This document shows positions 7,945-15,957 of a stretch of DNA of 32,247 nucleotides, in pieces. Position numbers and translations under genes: made by a program. The notes beneath the pieces were generated by a model, which had not been told where the DNA came from, made no database searches, and was given only the letters and a program-made list of their open reading frames with translations. Source of the stretch: Candidatus Mediterraneibacter surreyensis (GTDB lineage Bacteria > Bacillota > Clostridia > Lachnospirales > Lachnospiraceae); contig DWYB01000031.1 in NCBI GenBank assembly GCA_019118885.1, positions 1-32,247 of the forward strand, given 5' to 3'. Within the stretch, counting starts at the first letter, position 1; each line of letters opens with the position of its first letter.

Positions 7945-7948
7945 AGGT

Positions 7949-8185
7949 ATGAGAAAGAAAGAATTAAAACTTGTAGTTACATTTCACACGACAGCGGACG
8001 CAATGGCTATGGAGAAAGTCTGCCGGGAACTGGATGTTCCGGGCAGACTGATCCCTGTGCCAAGAGAGATATCCGCGGGGTGCGGGCTTGCATGGTGCGC
8101 TCCTCTTACAGAGAGAGAACGTCTTGCCGGAGTGATGGCAAAACGCGGAATCGAGCAGGAAGATCTGCATGAGTGCATGCTTTAA
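7949..8185 (+). CDS. DUF3343 protein, putative Se/S carrier-like
   Basis: 78 residues. LVVTFHTTADAMAMEKVC, then PGRLIPVPREISAGCGLAW, are typical of DUF3343, a small family that tracks with selenium genes and is described as putative Se/S carrier-like. The CGLAWCAP segment holds two Cys that could bind a chalcogen, and a third Cys lies near the C-terminus. It is spaced 4 bases from the TusA-like gene, so the two are certainly co-transcribed. It is the last gene of the locus. Biochemical function is not established. Confidence 0.85.
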   Translation: MRKKELKLVVTFHTTADAMAMEKVCRELDVPGRLIPVPREISAGCGLAWCAPLTERERLAGVMAKRGIEQEDLHECML

Positions 8186-8293
8186 GTGTGAACTGTTCCG
8201 ACCATCTCTTTATCACATTTACAACACAGAACTTTCACATAATGTTGTTACCCTTTTAGACGTGTAAAAATATGTGTTCAGGAGGGTAAAGCT

Positions 8294-9292
8294 TTGATCG
8301 AAGTGAGGAATCTGGTAAAAAAATATGGAACTCATTTAGCCGTAGACCATCTGGATTTTAAGATTGAATCCGGGCGGATCTATGGCTTTTTAGGTCCTAA
8401 TGGCGCCGGAAAATCGACGACCATGAACATTATGACGGGATATCTTGGCGCGACAGAGGGTGAAGTGCTCATCGACGGACATGATATTCTGAAAGAACCT
8501 GAGGAGGCAAAGAAGCATATCGGCTACCTGCCGGAACAGCCGCCTCTCTATGTAGATATGACCGTCCGGGAATATCTTGAATTTGCAGCGGAACTTAAAG
8601 GTATTAAAAAAGCGAAACGAGAAGAAGAGATCACGGAGATAGAGAAGATGGTCCGGATCAAGGACGTGGAAGATCGGCTGATCAAAAATCTGTCGAAAGG
8701 ATATCGGCAGAGAGTGGGGCTGGCGCAGGCGGTGCTGGGCTTCCCGGAGATCATCATACTGGATGAACCCAGTGTGGGGCTGGATCCGAAACAGATCATT
8801 GAGATCCGGGAATTGATCCGGAAACTGGCGAAGAACCATACCGTCATCTTAAGTTCCCATATCCTTGCGGAAGTACGGGAGGTCTGTGACTATATCCTGA
8901 TTATCTCCAAAGGAAAACTGGTGGCCAGCGATACACCGGAGAACCTTGAAAAGATGCTCGGAGAACATAATTCTGTAGAAATTGAGACCGGGGCATCGCC
9001 GTCGGAAGTAAGACTGATCCTGAAAAATGTGCCGGGAATCGAAATGATCGAGACACAGGATAAAGGAGACGGGATGACATGGGCCAAGATCACTGAGAAG
9101 AAAGGTGAGGATATCAGGGAAAGCATATTTATGGCATTTGCTTCTGCAAAAACACCGCTTCTTACATTGAAGGCAACAGGAATGACGCTGGAAGATGTGT
9201 TTATGGAGCTGACTCAGAGCGACAGTGTTCCGGAGGCATTCGCGGCTAAGACAAAATGGGAGGAGGTAGAAACTGATGCTGGCAATTTATAA
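8294..9292 (+). CDS. ABC transporter ATP-binding protein (GldA/ABC-2 type)
   Basis: 332 residues. Walker A is GPNGAGKST (residues 34-42), the signature is LSKGYRQRVGLAQ (about 134), and Walker B is IIILDEPSVGLDP followed by ILSSHIL. A C-terminal extension of about 110 residues matches GldA-like/DUF4162-type ATPases. The start codon is TTG (protein MIEVRNLVKKYG), backed by AGGAGGG 7 bases upstream. It powers the permease encoded next, overlapping it by 17 bases. Together with the GldG-like and DUF4340 proteins this is the gliding-type ABC cluster found in non-gliding clostridia. The cargo is unknown. I see no convincing promoter in the 108 bases upstream. Confidence 0.95.
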   Translation: MIEVRNLVKKYGTHLAVDHLDFKIESGRIYGFLGPNGAGKSTTMNIMTGYLGATEGEVLIDGHDILKEPEEAKKHIGYLPEQPPLYVDMTVREYLEFAAELKGIKKAKREEEITEIEKMVRIKDVEDRLIKNLSKGYRQRVGLAQAVLGFPEIIILDEPSVGLDPKQIIEIRELIRKLAKNHTVILSSHILAEVREVCDYILIISKGKLVASDTPENLEKMLGEHNSVEIETGASPSEVRLILKNVPGIEMIETQDKGDGMTWAKITEKKGEDIRESIFMAFASAKTPLLTLKATGMTLEDVFMELTQSDSVPEAFAAKTKWEEVETDAGNL

Positions 9293-10142
9293 AAGGGAAC
9301 TGAGATCATATTTTCAGTCTATGGTAGGGTGTGTGTTCATAGCGTTCCTTATTGCGTTTACAGGTATCTATTTTATGGCGTATAACCTGATGTCCGGATA
9401 TCCGTATTTCTCCTATACGCTTTCAGGCTCGTTGATCGTATTTATTGTGGGAATACCGCTGATTACAATGAGAAGCTTTTCGGAAGAGAGAAAAAATAAG
9501 ACAGATCAGCTCCTGCTTACTGCGCCGGTCAGCCTGGGAAAAGTTGTTATGGGAAAATATCTTGCTATGGTAACAGTGATCGCTATTCCTAATGTGATCT
9601 TCTGCATTTTCCCGCTGATCATAAAATCCCAGGGAATTGCATACCTTACGATAGATTATATTTCCATTGTTGTATTTTTCCTTCTGGGATGCGTTTATGC
9701 AGCCATTGGTATGTTTTTGTCCTCGCTGACAGAGAGCCAGATCATTGCGTTTATCAGTACCTTTGGTATCCTGCTTGTAATCTATCTGTGGGATGGTATC
9801 CTTTCCATGATGCCTGCTTCCGCTGTCAGCGGACTTGTGGGAGTCCTGATCGTTTTAACGATTGTGGCGTTTTATGTATGGCATATGACTGGCAACGTAA
9901 TATTATCCGGCGGACTGGAACTGATCGGTGCGGCTGCGGCGATCATCGTATACGTGGTGAAGCAGGAATTCTACGAGAATCTTCTCACTAATCTGTTAGG
10001 AAGACTGGCTCTTGCAAATGTGTTTACGGATATCACGGAAAACAGTATTGTGGACGTGACCGGGATCGCGCTGTATCTGTCGATTATTGCAGTATTTATA
10101 TTTCTTACAGTACAGTCGATCCAGAAGAGACGCTGGAGTTAG
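9276..10142 (+). CDS. ABC-2 type permease (GldF-like)
   Basis: 288 residues with six hydrophobic segments. MLAIYKRELRSYFQSMVG and later MRSFSEERKNKTDQLLLTAPVS are hallmarks of the GldF/NosY-like ABC-2 permease family. It overlaps the ATPase gene and is followed 12 bases later by the GldG-like gene, so the operon is tight. It probably forms a homodimer in the membrane with the ATPase. No substrate can be read from sequence. Confidence 0.92.
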   Translation: MLAIYKRELRSYFQSMVGCVFIAFLIAFTGIYFMAYNLMSGYPYFSYTLSGSLIVFIVGIPLITMRSFSEERKNKTDQLLLTAPVSLGKVVMGKYLAMVTVIAIPNVIFCIFPLIIKSQGIAYLTIDYISIVVFFLLGCVYAAIGMFLSSLTESQIIAFISTFGILLVIYLWDGILSMMPASAVSGLVGVLIVLTIVAFYVWHMTGNVILSGGLELIGAAAAIIVYVVKQEFYENLLTNLLGRLALANVFTDITENSIVDVTGIALYLSIIAVFIFLTVQSIQKRRWS

Positions 10143-10154
10143 GAGGGCCGGATC

Positions 10155-11657
10155 ATGAATAAAATAAAATCTTTGAAAAATATATTTCGGACGTCAGGTA
10201 CAAGACACGGAGCGTACAGCGTGGGCCTGACTGTGCTGGTGATTGCCGTAGTGATCGTATTTAATCTTATTGTTGGGCAGATTCCGGAAGCTTATCGCAA
10301 TCTGGATGTAAGCAGCACAAAGATTTACGACATTTCGGATACGACAACAGATCTGCTGAAGAGTCTGGACAGTGAAGTGGATATGACTGTACTGGCGGTA
10401 AAAGATGACACAGACGACAGGATTACTACATTCCTCAGCCGTTATGCGGCGCTGTCGGATAAGATTCATGTGGAATGGATCGATCCCGTACTTCATCCGT
10501 CTGCCCTGACAGACTATGACACCACAGAAAATACAATCGTTGTATCCTGCAAAGATACCGGAAAGACGACCACGGTATCCTTTAATGATATCCTTGTGAT
10601 GGATGAATATTCTTACTATTATTATGGAACTAAGTCCTATACGGAATTTGACGGGGAAGGGCAGCTTACAGGTGCAGTGAATTATGTCACAAATGATACT
10701 GATCATACGATCTATCAGACAACAGGGCACGGTGAGGCGTCTCTTTCCTCTACAATCACAGATCTGATGGAAAAGAACAGCTATACACTTTCGGAAGTGA
10801 ATCTACTGATGAGCACTTCTATTCCGGATGACTGTGATCTGCTCCTGATGGATGCACCTACGACGGATCTGTCGGAAGATGAAGCTGAGATGCTGCGCAG
10901 TTATCTGGCGGATGGGGGTAAGGTTATGATCCTGTTCGGAGATACCAGTTCCGCAGATCTTCCGAATCTTGCCGATGTTCTGAGTGAGTATGGTATAGAA
11001 TCTGCAGACGGATATATCGCGGATCCGACAAGATGTTACCAGGGCAATTATTACTATATCTTCCCGGAACTTTCTGTATCGGGCGATATGGCAGACGGTA
11101 TTTCTTCGGAGATGGTGCTGCTTACCAATGCACACGGCATGAATCTGACCGATCCGGAGAGAGATACGATCTCGACGACTTCCTTTATGTCTTCATCTGA
11201 CCAGGCTTATGCGGTGACAGAAGATACTCAGAAGCAGGGCAGCTATACGCTGGGGGCAGTTGCGACCGAGACGATCGAGAGCACAGACGAAGATACTGAC
11301 AGCGGAGACGAAGGAACGGCGGATGAGTCTGACAATGATGCAGCAGACGAGGGAGAATCGGACAGCGACAGCACGGAGACGAAAGAGAGCAGACTTACTG
11401 TGATCTCGGCGGGCAGTCTGATTGACCAGTCGATCACAGACACTTTCCCGCAGCTTGAGAATACAAAGGTATTTATGAATGCGGTGACAGCTAATTTTGA
11501 AGGAGTACAGAATCTTTCCATCGAAGCAAAGAGCCTTGGCACAGAGTATAATACAATGCAGCATATCGGCCTGCTCAGTTTCATTGTAATATTCGGCATT
11601 CCGGCAGTGATCCTGATCGGAGGATTCGTTGTATGGTTCAGGAGGAGAAGAGCATGA
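10155..11657 (+). CDS. GldG-family membrane-anchored protein
   Basis: 500 residues. An N-terminal membrane helix (residues about 23-44, VGLTVLVIAVVIVFNLIVG) leads into a large extracytoplasmic ABC-auxiliary domain (DLDVSSTKIYDIS-like start; YQTTGHGEASLSS; LLLMDAPTTDLSEDEAEML). A C-terminal helix (LLSFIVIFGIPAVILIGGFV) is followed by RRRR, a positive-inside tail. Residues about 374-415 are an unusual Asp/Glu/Ser/Thr-rich linker with almost no hydrophobics, presumably a disordered extracellular spacer. GGAGGGCC lies before the ATG. Its stop overlaps the next start (ATGA). Its role in the transporter is unknown. Confidence 0.88.
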   Translation: MNKIKSLKNIFRTSGTRHGAYSVGLTVLVIAVVIVFNLIVGQIPEAYRNLDVSSTKIYDISDTTTDLLKSLDSEVDMTVLAVKDDTDDRITTFLSRYAALSDKIHVEWIDPVLHPSALTDYDTTENTIVVSCKDTGKTTTVSFNDILVMDEYSYYYYGTKSYTEFDGEGQLTGAVNYVTNDTDHTIYQTTGHGEASLSSTITDLMEKNSYTLSEVNLLMSTSIPDDCDLLLMDAPTTDLSEDEAEMLRSYLADGGKVMILFGDTSSADLPNLADVLSEYGIESADGYIADPTRCYQGNYYYIFPELSVSGDMADGISSEMVLLTNAHGMNLTDPERDTISTTSFMSSSDQAYAVTEDTQKQGSYTLGAVATETIESTDEDTDSGDEGTADESDNDAADEGESDSDSTETKESRLTVISAGSLIDQSITDTFPQLENTKVFMNAVTANFEGVQNLSIEAKSLGTEYNTMQHIGLLSFIVIFGIPAVILIGGFVVWFRRRRA

Positions 11658-12562
11658 GAAAGAAGAACAAAGGCGTCCTGATTCTGCTGATCGTCCTTGT
11701 TTTGCTGGTTGTTGTTTATTTCGGTCTGAGGACATGGAATACAAAGCAGGAAGAAAAAGAAGAAGAAAAACAGGAAGCGGCTAAAGTCCATGTGACGGAT
11801 ACTTCTGCTGATGATATTGTCTCATTGAAATTTAACGTGGGAAACGGAGAGCTCGAGTTTAGCAAAGAAGATGATCAGTGGTACTATACTCCGGATAAAG
11901 ATTTCCCGCTGAAGCAGAGTTATCCGGACGATATGGCTGAGACTGTAGGAAGTATTACGGCAGACCGGGAACTGAGCGGCGGGGATTCCATTGATGCATA
12001 TGGTCTGGATGATCCTGCTTATACGATAGAATATACAGATGTAGATGGTAATACAACGGAACTGCTCTTTGGAGATATGACCGGGGATGATTATTATGTG
12101 ATGCTGAATGGAAACGATACTGTCTATACCGTGGCGAGCAGTGTGATAGAACCGTTAAATCACACTCTGGACGATATGGCCCAGCTCGATGATTATCCGA
12201 GTATCGGCAGCGGCAATCTTGTAAAAGAAGTTATTACTCAGAATGGCGAGACGACGACCTATGACAGCGAGGATGAAGATCAGGCGGAAGATATTGCAGC
12301 CGTGGCGGGAGGATTAGGTGCAGTGACACTTTCTGAAGCGGCAGATTATTCCGTAGATGATGCGGATCTGGAAAAGTATGGTTTGGATGAGGCGTCGAGG
12401 ATCACGGTCGAAGCCACATATACGCAGGATGACGAGGATCAGCTGCTTACTCTGTATATTGGAAATGAAGATGGTGATGGAAACAGGTATGTGATGATAA
12501 ATGATTCCAGGATCGTATACCTGATCTCAGATGAGATATGTGATAACATTTTGAATGTCTGA
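11654..12562 (+). CDS. DUF4340 membrane-anchored protein
   Basis: 302 residues. The start MRKKNKGVLILLIVLVLLVV gives a short basic tail and a signal-anchor helix, followed by a Lys/Glu-rich stalk. The body has repeated DUF4340-type units (DIVSLKFNVGNGELEFSKED, W-YTPDKDFPL, YGLDDPAYTIEY, then YGLDEASRITVEA). ATG 11654 is chosen because GGAGGAG lies 6 bases upstream and the start overlaps the gldG stop as ATGA. DUF4340 proteins regularly sit beside GldG-like proteins and presumably act outside the membrane with the ABC complex. The stop codon lies inside copy B of the dispersed repeat. Confidence 0.88.
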   Translation: MRKKNKGVLILLIVLVLLVVVYFGLRTWNTKQEEKEEEKQEAAKVHVTDTSADDIVSLKFNVGNGELEFSKEDDQWYYTPDKDFPLKQSYPDDMAETVGSITADRELSGGDSIDAYGLDDPAYTIEYTDVDGNTTELLFGDMTGDDYYVMLNGNDTVYTVASSVIEPLNHTLDDMAQLDDYPSIGSGNLVKEVITQNGETTTYDSEDEDQAEDIAAVAGGLGAVTLSEAADYSVDDADLEKYGLDEASRITVEATYTQDDEDQLLTLYIGNEDGDGNRYVMINDSRIVYLISDEICDNILNV

Positions 12563-12623
12563 CAGTTCAGCGAGCGCCATTCGTAAAACCTCACTACGTG
12601 CTAATCGTGGCTGCCGCCACTGT
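12562..12623. repeat. Dispersed hairpin repeat, copy B (inverted relative to copy A)
   Basis: A 62-bp element with ends ACAGT and ACTGT. Read on the minus strand it holds GTGGC-GGCA-GCCAC and CAC-GTA-GTG hairpins, then GGTTTT and CGAATGGCGC as in copy A. The first hairpin keeps pairing through a C:G to T:A change relative to copy A. It begins at the last base of the DUF4340 stop codon. Confidence 0.8.
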
Positions 12624-12742
12624 TGTATAAATTTTATAGGATTTTAATTGACTTTGTCGGATAAACGGAGGAAAATATATTTCATATTTAACTTTGGCAG
12701 CAGGCTGGGTACAGACTGCTCCCACAAAACATAGCTGGTGTT

Positions 12743-12756
12743 CTGCGCGTGCGCAG
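12743..12756. other. GC-rich palindrome in the leader of the zinc-ribbon gene
   Basis: CTGCGCGTGCGCAG is a 14-base palindrome (6-bp arms, GT centre) about 35 bases before the next start codon. The 228-base gap 12563-12790 otherwise holds copy B and no clear promoter or terminator. It may be an operator or a leader hairpin; nothing decides between these. Confidence 0.35.
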
Positions 12757-12790
12757 GGATTTAAAAGAGTCATTCATGTAAAAAGGATGT

Positions 12791-13204
12791 ATGGAAATGA
12801 AAGAAAAATTTATACGTTTTATGCAGGGAAGATATGGAATCGATCAGTTTTCAAAATTTCTTCTTGTTGTCGGACTTGTCATTGTGCTTGTGTCCTCAAT
12901 TCTGGGAAACCGGCCAATTGCATTGATCCTGTATCTTGTGGGATGGGTTTTCGTGATTTATTGTTACTTCCGTGTCTTCTCGAGAAATGTAAGTAAGAGA
13001 TATTCAGAAAATCAGACGTTTCTCGCCAAGACATATGGAATCAGAAATTTTTTTCAGAGACAGAAAAATATATGGCAGCAGAGAAAGGTATATCATATCT
13101 ATACCTGCCCGTCATGTAAACAGAAAATCCGTATACCAAAAGGCAAAGGGAAAATTGAAGTAAGGTGTCCGAAATGCGGCGCTACTTTTATTAAGAAAAG
13201 CTGA
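12791..13204 (+). CDS. Two-helix membrane protein with C-terminal zinc ribbon
   Basis: 137 residues. Two adjacent hydrophobic helices (about residues 22-40 and 44-60) follow a basic N-terminus (FIRFMQGRYGIDQFSKF). The Arg/Lys-rich cytoplasmic segment leads to CPSCKQKIRIPKGKG and VRCPKCGATF, four cysteines (106, 109, 126, 129) spaced as a zinc ribbon. AAAAGG precedes two candidate ATGs (12791 and 12797) and either could be used. The gene is 83 bases upstream of the J-domain gene on the same strand, and the pair may act together. The function is unknown; it is a conserved clostridial layout. Confidence 0.82.
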   Translation: MEMKEKFIRFMQGRYGIDQFSKFLLVVGLVIVLVSSILGNRPIALILYLVGWVFVIYCYFRVFSRNVSKRYSENQTFLAKTYGIRNFFQRQKNIWQQRKVYHIYTCPSCKQKIRIPKGKGKIEVRCPKCGATFIKKS

Positions 13205-13287
13205 TTTTTGAGGGAAAGCATAGAGGCGCTGCTGTGCGGGAAATATAACGCCTGGATGGCAGCCTGTGTGTTGAAGGGAGAAGAAAA

Positions 13288-14070
13288 ATGACAGATCCAT
13301 ACAGTATATTGGGTGTGGACAGAAATGCATCGGACGAGGAGATAAAGAAAGCATATCGAAGACTAAGCAGAAAATATCATCCGGATGCAAACATCAATAA
13401 TCCTCACAAAGAGGAAGCGGAAGCAAAGTTCAAAGAAGTTCAGCAGGCTTATCAGCAGATCATGAACGAACGTGAGCGCGGATATTCCTCGGGCGGATAT
13501 GGCCAGGACGGTTCGGGAAATGCATATAGCGGAAATTCCTATGGTGATTACGGCCCGTTCGGGGACTTTGGAAACTTTGGCGGATATGGCCCGTTCGGCG
13601 GTTTCGGCGGAGGAGATCCGTTTGGAAACAATGGTTCCTATGGACAGGGAAGACAGCAGAGCAGCAGTCAGTCAGAAGAAGATATCCATCTGCGTGCTGC
13701 TGCAAACTATATACGCAGCGGTCATTACAGAGAGGCTCTTAATGTACTGGACGGGATTAAAGACAGGAGCGCGCTTTGGTATTTTTACAGCGCATCCGCT
13801 AATTCCGGATTGGGCAATAACGTTACGGCTCTTGAACAGGCGAAAGAGGCGGTCAGGCTCGAGCCGGATAACACCCAGTATCAGATGCTGTACCAGCAGC
13901 TGCAGAACGGTGGAACATGGTATCAGCAGCGTCAGAGTTCATACGGCTATCCGGGAACATTTGATACGAGCTGCTGTGCGAAGCTCTGCATTGCAAACCT
14001 GTTGTGTAATTTATGCTGTGGCGGCAGCGGGCTGTGCTGCGGCGGATATGGCGGCGGGTATTACATTTAA
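13288..14070 (+). CDS. J-domain protein with G/F linker, TPR-like region and Cys-rich tail
   Basis: 260 residues. Residues 1-63 are a J-domain with HPD at 31-33 ([11 protein letters not shown]), expected to stimulate the ATPase of DnaK. Residues about 68-118 are Gly/Phe/Tyr-rich. Residues about 130-200 ([20 protein letters not shown] and [17 protein letters not shown]) look like TPR helices. The last 35 residues contain eight cysteines (SCC, LC, LLC, CC, CC) in a Gly-rich hydrophobic context. It lacks the zinc-finger and substrate domains of classical DnaJ. AAGGGAGAAG precedes the ATG. The tail may be a membrane-associating, lipid-modified or metal-binding segment; this is not decidable here. 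Confidence 0.9.
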   Translation: MTDPYSILGVDRNASDEEIKKAYRRLSRKYHPDANINNPHKEEAEAKFKEVQQAYQQIMNERERGYSSGGYGQDGSGNAYSGNSYGDYGPFGDFGNFGGYGPFGGFGGGDPFGNNGSYGQGRQQSSSQSEEDIHLRAAANYIRSGHYREALNVLDGIKDRSALWYFYSASANSGLGNNVTALEQAKEAVRLEPDNTQYQMLYQQLQNGGTWYQQRQSSYGYPGTFDTSCCAKLCIANLLCNLCCGGSGLCCGGYGGGYYI

Positions 14071-14084
14071 AAATGAAATTTGTG

Positions 14085-14117
14085 AATTCCGGACTGAGAA
14101 AGTTTCAGTCCGGAATT
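14085..14117. terminator. Terminator between convergent J-domain and degV genes
   Basis: AATTCCGGACTGA pairs perfectly over 13 bp with TCAGTCCGGAATT around a GAAAGTT loop. Short T-rich stretches lie on both sides. It is placed to end transcription from both directions. Confidence 0.8.
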
Positions 14118-14122
14118 TGCAT

Positions 14123-14995
14123 TTATCTGCTTCGAACGGCTCCAATTCCCAGACCGCCCGGCCCCACATGAGTTCCGATACTCATTGTAAGCGGGAAGTA
14201 TACAAGTTCCATATCGGGAAAATTCTTTCTCATTTCATCCTTAAATTCCTCCAGTTTATCCGGATCCATCATCGTGTTGGCAATACCTGCTTTTAATAGT
14301 CCCTCTTGTCTTAAGTGCGAGAGTCTGGAAGAGATATCTGATTTCACTGCTTCTGTCATGATACGAAAGGCTGATTTCATCCCACGGGCTTTGGCATAAG
14401 AATCGAGTTTATCGCCCTGTATTGTAAGCACTGGTTTCAGCTTAAGAATTGTTCCCAGGGCAGCGGCGGCTGCTGTGATACGTCCGCCTTTTTTCAGATA
14501 TTCTAATGTGTCCACTGCAATGTAGATCGTGGCGTCCATGGCTTCTTTTTCAAGTATATCTTTGATCTCACACGCCGATTTCCCCTGATCAGCCAGTGTT
14601 TTTGCATCCAGTACGGCCAGTGCCTGCGTGACAGATATGCGATGGTTGTCAACTACGAAGACACGCCCCTTATAAGGATCATCGTCGGCAAGAAGAAGCG
14701 CAGTCTGGCAAGTATTGCTCAGACCGGAGGACATGGGAATAAATACGATTTCGTCATAAATTTTAAGAAGGTGATCCCACATATCGGTTACATCCCCCGG
14801 GGATGGCTGTGATGTGGTGATGACTGAGCCGGAAGTCTGTTTCCTATAAAATTCTTCCGCGGTGATATCTATACCCTCAAAATATGTCTTCCCATCTATG
14901 ATAATAGGCATGGGAAGAACATGAATCCCGTAATTTGATTCTTCTGCGGGCATAATTCCGCAGTTGCTGTCTGTCATGATCGCGATATGCGACAT
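14123..14995 (-). CDS. degV: DegV-family fatty-acid-binding protein
   Basis: 290 residues, the usual DegV length. The start MSHIAIMTDSNCGI, the motif TTSQPSPGDV, FIPMSSGLSNTCQTA, the DNHRISVTQA segment and LKKGGRITAAAAALG identify the DegV/FakB fold. Family members bind a fatty acid and present it to the FakA kinase. ATG 14995 is chosen because AGGAGGGG lies 5 bases upstream; an in-frame extension of 36 codons has no ribosome site and low-complexity sequence. It is divergent from the TetR gene at 15153, which may regulate it. No fakA gene is in the window. Confidence 0.92.
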   Translation of the reverse strand: MSHIAIMTDSNCGIMPAEESNYGIHVLPMPIIIDGKTYFEGIDITAEEFYRKQTSGSVITTSQPSPGDVTDMWDHLLKIYDEIVFIPMSSGLSNTCQTALLLADDDPYKGRVFVVDNHRISVTQALAVLDAKTLADQGKSACEIKDILEKEAMDATIYIAVDTLEYLKKGGRITAAAAALGTILKLKPVLTIQGDKLDSYAKARGMKSAFRIMTEAVKSDISSRLSHLRQEGLLKAGIANTMMDPDKLEEFKDEMRKNFPDMELVYFPLTMSIGTHVGPGGLGIGAVRSR

Positions 14996-15067
14996 ATTAT
15001 CCCCTCCTGAACATTTACTAATACCGCCATTTTTGCATAATTGACCGTTATTATAACAGGTGTTAAA

Positions 15068-15096
15068 ATTATAGCAAAACATATAGTTAATAACAA
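15068..15096 (-). promoter_or_regulatory. Promoter for degV
   Basis: On the minus strand TTGTTA (15091-15096), a 17-base spacer and a perfect TATAAT (15068-15073), about 75 bases before the start codon. Confidence 0.72.
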
Positions 15097-15098
15097 TG

Positions 15099-15118
15099 AA
15101 CAATAATTAAAAATTGTT
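15099..15118. promoter_or_regulatory. Palindrome, candidate TetR operator
   Basis: AACAAT and ATTGTT flank the AT-rich centre AATTAAAA in the degV-tetR gap, next to the degV -35. TetR regulators often repress a divergent neighbour this way. AT-richness makes chance a real alternative. Confidence 0.4.
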
Positions 15119-15152
15119 AGTTAATTATACAGAAAAGGGAAAATGATAAGAA

Positions 15153-15749
15153 ATGGAAGACAGACGCATAACGAAAACGAAACGTAGTTTAAAAGAAGCG
15201 ATGGTCAGTATGTTGTCAAAGGAAGATTTTGAGCATATTTCTATTACGGAATTATGCCGGGAGGCAGAGGTGAGCAGGATTACATTTTATTCCCATTATA
15301 ATGACAAATATGCTCTTCTGGACGATATTTTTAACGATATGCTCCAGATTGGTACAGAGGATTACTACCGCAGGCAGAGAGAGAATAATCCGGCAGGAAA
15401 GCTGGCGGCAGGCTACGTGAATATGCTGGACGCGATCCTGGAAATCTATTATGACAGATTTGACTTCTTTCAGTATACGAATCCGGAAAAGAATCCATAT
15501 CTCGCATCGCGCCTTTACAGCATCATTCTCGAGACGGTGGAGATGCATACGCTGCATGTAAAAAAGCGTCTGTCTCTTAAATATTCGCCAAAGAAGATAG
15601 CGGGGTTTGTATGTTTTGGTATGCTCGGGTTTGTCAATGAATCTCATGAAGAAAATACGCCTCTGGAAGAAATAAGACGGGAGGCAAGAGTACTGTTGAA
15701 AGATCTGATCAAGTCCGGGATACTGACAGAACATGAGGGGAAAGAATGA
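15153..15749 (+). CDS. TetR/AcrR-family transcriptional regulator
   Basis: 198 residues. Residues about 8-55 form the TetR DNA-binding domain (TKTKRSLKEAMVSMLSKE, ISITELCREAEVSRITFYSHY, NDKYALLDDIF). The rest is a helical ligand domain ending with LLKDLIKSGIL, like the TetR C-terminal group. The ribosome site is weak (AAAAGGG about 16 bases upstream or GATAAGAA), although the reading frame is clear. Divergence from degV suggests control of degV or of itself. The ligand is unknown. It is followed by leftward tRNA genes without an obvious terminator. Confidence 0.9.
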   Translation: MEDRRITKTKRSLKEAMVSMLSKEDFEHISITELCREAEVSRITFYSHYNDKYALLDDIFNDMLQIGTEDYYRRQRENNPAGKLAAGYVNMLDAILEIYYDRFDFFQYTNPEKNPYLASRLYSIILETVEMHTLHVKKRLSLKYSPKKIAGFVCFGMLGFVNESHEENTPLEEIRREARVLLKDLIKSGILTEHEGKE

Positions 15750-15779
15750 GATAGAAGAATAGAAAAAAGGTTAAAAAAA

Positions 15780-15853
15780 TGGAAGCAACGGGGTTCGAAC
15801 CCGTGACCTCTCGCGTGTGAGGCGAACGCTCATCCCAGCTGAGCTATGCTTCC
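15780..15853 (-). tRNA. tRNA-Val (anticodon CAC)
   Basis: 74 nt. Acceptor GGAAGCA pairs with TGCTTCC, discriminator A. The anticodon loop is CTCACAC on a five-pair stem, giving CAC. The T-loop is GGTTCGAAC. CCA is not encoded. Confidence 0.95.
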
Positions 15854-15914
15854 ATAAGAATAATTATAGCACTTTGCTACAAAAATGCAAATGCTGTTCA
15901 AAGAGTATAATAAC

Positions 15915-15956
15915 AAAAAAGAGAACACTTGCTAATACAAGATGTTCTCCTTTTTT
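15915..15956. terminator. Terminator between tRNA-Leu and tRNA-Val
   Basis: GAGAACA pairs with TGTTCTC, with an inner CTTG/CAAG stem, flanked by A-run and T-run. On the minus strand it lies directly downstream of tRNA-Leu(CAG) and ends in six U. tRNA-Val must therefore have its own promoter or rely on readthrough. Confidence 0.85.
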
Positions 15957-15957
15957 A

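Noticed and set aside
8186-8293. Promoter TTGTTA...AAATAT before the ABC operon
   Set aside because: The -10 match is poor and several equally weak alternatives exist in this AT-rich stretch.
12694-12996. Plus-strand frame of 100 codons starting at TTG
   Set aside because: It overlaps the zinc-ribbon gene in another frame, lacks a ribosome site, and its sequence has no fold-like pattern.
13472-14296. Plus-strand frame of 274 codons across the J-domain gene
   Set aside because: It is the +1 shadow of the Gly-rich J-domain gene and runs through the terminator into degV.
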